A stretch of 5,837 bases of DNA, from positions 1-5,837 of the forward strand of contig JACCTK010000285.1 of NCBI GenBank assembly GCA_013812465.1, in the 5' to 3' direction. How positions within the stretch are numbered: the first letter of the stretch is position 1; the number at the start of each line of letters is the position of its first letter. Both the position numbers and the translations under genes were made by a program. The notes under the pieces are model-generated. The model saw only the letters and a list, made by a program, of their open reading frames with translations. It was not told the origin of the DNA and made no database searches. Below, in pieces: positions 5,424 through 5,837 of the stretch. Source of the DNA: Actinomycetota bacterium. GTDB taxonomy: Bacteria > Actinomycetota > Thermoleophilia > Gaiellales > Gaiellaceae.

Positions 5424-5837
5424 TCACCTCGTCGGTGAAGTCGGTGGCTGCTCAGGCCGCGGAGAGCTCGAGGACCTCCTCTTTGTCTTGTGGTGGATGG
5501 GGTCGCTGCTCGAGCAGCGACCCATCGACTCGAGGCTCACGTAGCAGCGGCCGACGAGCCACTCGTCATTGGCCTCGATCGCGAGCATCGAGACGAGCCG
5601 GACGAGCGAGGCGTCGTCGGGGAAGATGCCGACGACGTCGGTGCGTCGGCCGATCTCGCGGTTGAAGCGCTCCAGCGGATTCGTCGAGCGCAGCTTGCGC
5701 CAGTGCTCGTCGGGGAAGGCATAGAAGGCCAGGATGTCCTCCTCGGCCTGCTCGAGCAGCGCCGCGATCTGGGGCAGCGGGCGCTCCAGCTGGCCGACCG
5801 CCTCGCCCAGGCGCTGGCGCGCCTCGTCGCCGGAAGC
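5424..5837 (-). CDS. IS256-family transposase, C-terminal part (5' end beyond window; frameshifted tail)
   Basis: Open frame of 137 codons from the right edge to TGA 5426-5424. It reads GDEARQRLGEAVGQLE, AFYAFPDEHWRKLRSTNPLE, RFNREIGRRTDVVGIFPDDA, SLVRLVSMLAIEANDEW and LVGRCYVSLESM, the characteristic C-terminus of IS256/Mutator transposases. The Glu of STNPLERFN (fragment residue 56) is probably the third acid of the DDE triad. After SLESM the frame becomes Ser/Arg/Pro-rich and unlike the family. In the neighbouring frame the DNA reads GSLLEQRPHPPQDKEEVLE, then LSAA and stop TGA 5454-5452, a plausible native end. A one-base loss near 5521-5527 would explain the switch. The catalytic core is upstream of the lesion, so function may survive. 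The element interrupts an IS3 orfB. Confidence 0.82.
   Translation of the reverse strand, partial: ASGDEARQRLGEAVGQLERPLPQIAALLEQAEEDILAFYAFPDEHWRKLRSTNPLERFNREIGRRTDVVGIFPDDASLVRLVSMLAIEANDEWLVGRCYVSLESMGRCSSSDPIHHKTKRRSSSSPRPEQPPTSPTR
5496..5526. repeat. long near-perfect palindrome inside the IS256 transposase gene
   Basis: Arms GGGTCGCTGCTC (5500-5511) and GAGCAGCGACCC (5512-5523) form a 24-bp perfect palindrome with no spacer. It extends through GAT (5496-5498) and ATC (5524-5526) with a single unpaired G at 5499, because the left arm has four G where the right arm has three C. On the minus strand it encodes the codons just after SLESM. It could fold into a hairpin near the 3' end of the transposase transcript. 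Confidence 0.85.

Larger units (their letters stand above)
5388..5837 (-). mobile_element. IS256-family insertion sequence, right end (runs off window)
   Basis: The element comprises the C-terminal part of an IS256/Mutator-type transposase gene (minus strand) and the following terminal non-coding segment. Next to the gene's 3' end, the plus strand at about 5388-5420 reads AGTCAAGTCCCGGGAGG followed by TGGTGTAGGAGTTC. From memory this resembles the inverted-repeat ends of actinobacterial IS256-family elements, with the outer edge at about 5387-5390. The bases just outside, GCCTGCAT (5380-5387), would be the 8-bp target duplication if the insertion is intact. The other end is beyond the window. 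Confidence 0.75.

Noticed and set aside
5435..5722. Arg/Ser-rich frames on both strands within the IS256 region
   Set aside because: They are out of frame with the transposase C-terminus, which reads openly from 5837 to 5424 with the diagnostic IS256 motifs.

Overview
The window is GC-rich DNA with dense coding on both strands. Its codon use, GTG/TTG starts and protein families point to a high-GC actinobacterium; the Thermoleophilia/Solirubrobacter group is a guess only. The left two thirds hold amino-acid and acyl-CoA catabolism genes with two local regulators. The right quarter is insertion-sequence (IS) debris.

Layout. 1-762 (minus) is an acyl-CoA dehydrogenase pseudogene carrying a frameshift and an in-frame loss of about 125 codons. 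Divergent from it, 848-1663 (plus) is a GntR/FadR-type (FCD) regulator. It is followed on the same strand by a complete class III PLP aminotransferase (1759-3111). Converging on that gene from the right is a Leu/Phe/Val-type amino acid dehydrogenase (3148-4197, minus), preceded on the same strand by an HTH-XRE/cupin regulator (4327-4950, minus). From about 5106 a 5'-truncated IS3-type orfA tail and the first 52 codons of orfB appear. OrfB is cut at about 5387 by the end of an IS256-family element, whose transposase C-terminus fills 5424-5837 on the minus strand and runs off the window.

How the genes may work together (inference). The dehydrogenase oxidatively deaminates a branched-chain or aromatic amino acid to its 2-oxo acid. 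The aminotransferase moves amino groups from an omega-amino compound or polyamine-like donor to an oxo acid. The acyl-CoA dehydrogenase would once have acted further down such a pathway. The FCD regulator is flanked on both sides by the same 7-bp core, GTCAGAC, which fits the FadR-subfamily operator pattern, so it may control itself, the aminotransferase and formerly the dehydrogenase. The XRE/cupin protein probably controls the amino acid dehydrogenase, which has a distinct AT-rich repeat block directly before its start.

I see no tRNA, rRNA, CRISPR array or clearly new multi-gene system. The most informative observations are the two-lesion pseudogene, the shared operator core, the nested IS elements, and a single missing G in the IS256 transposase whose restoration would repair both a 32-bp palindrome and the reading frame.
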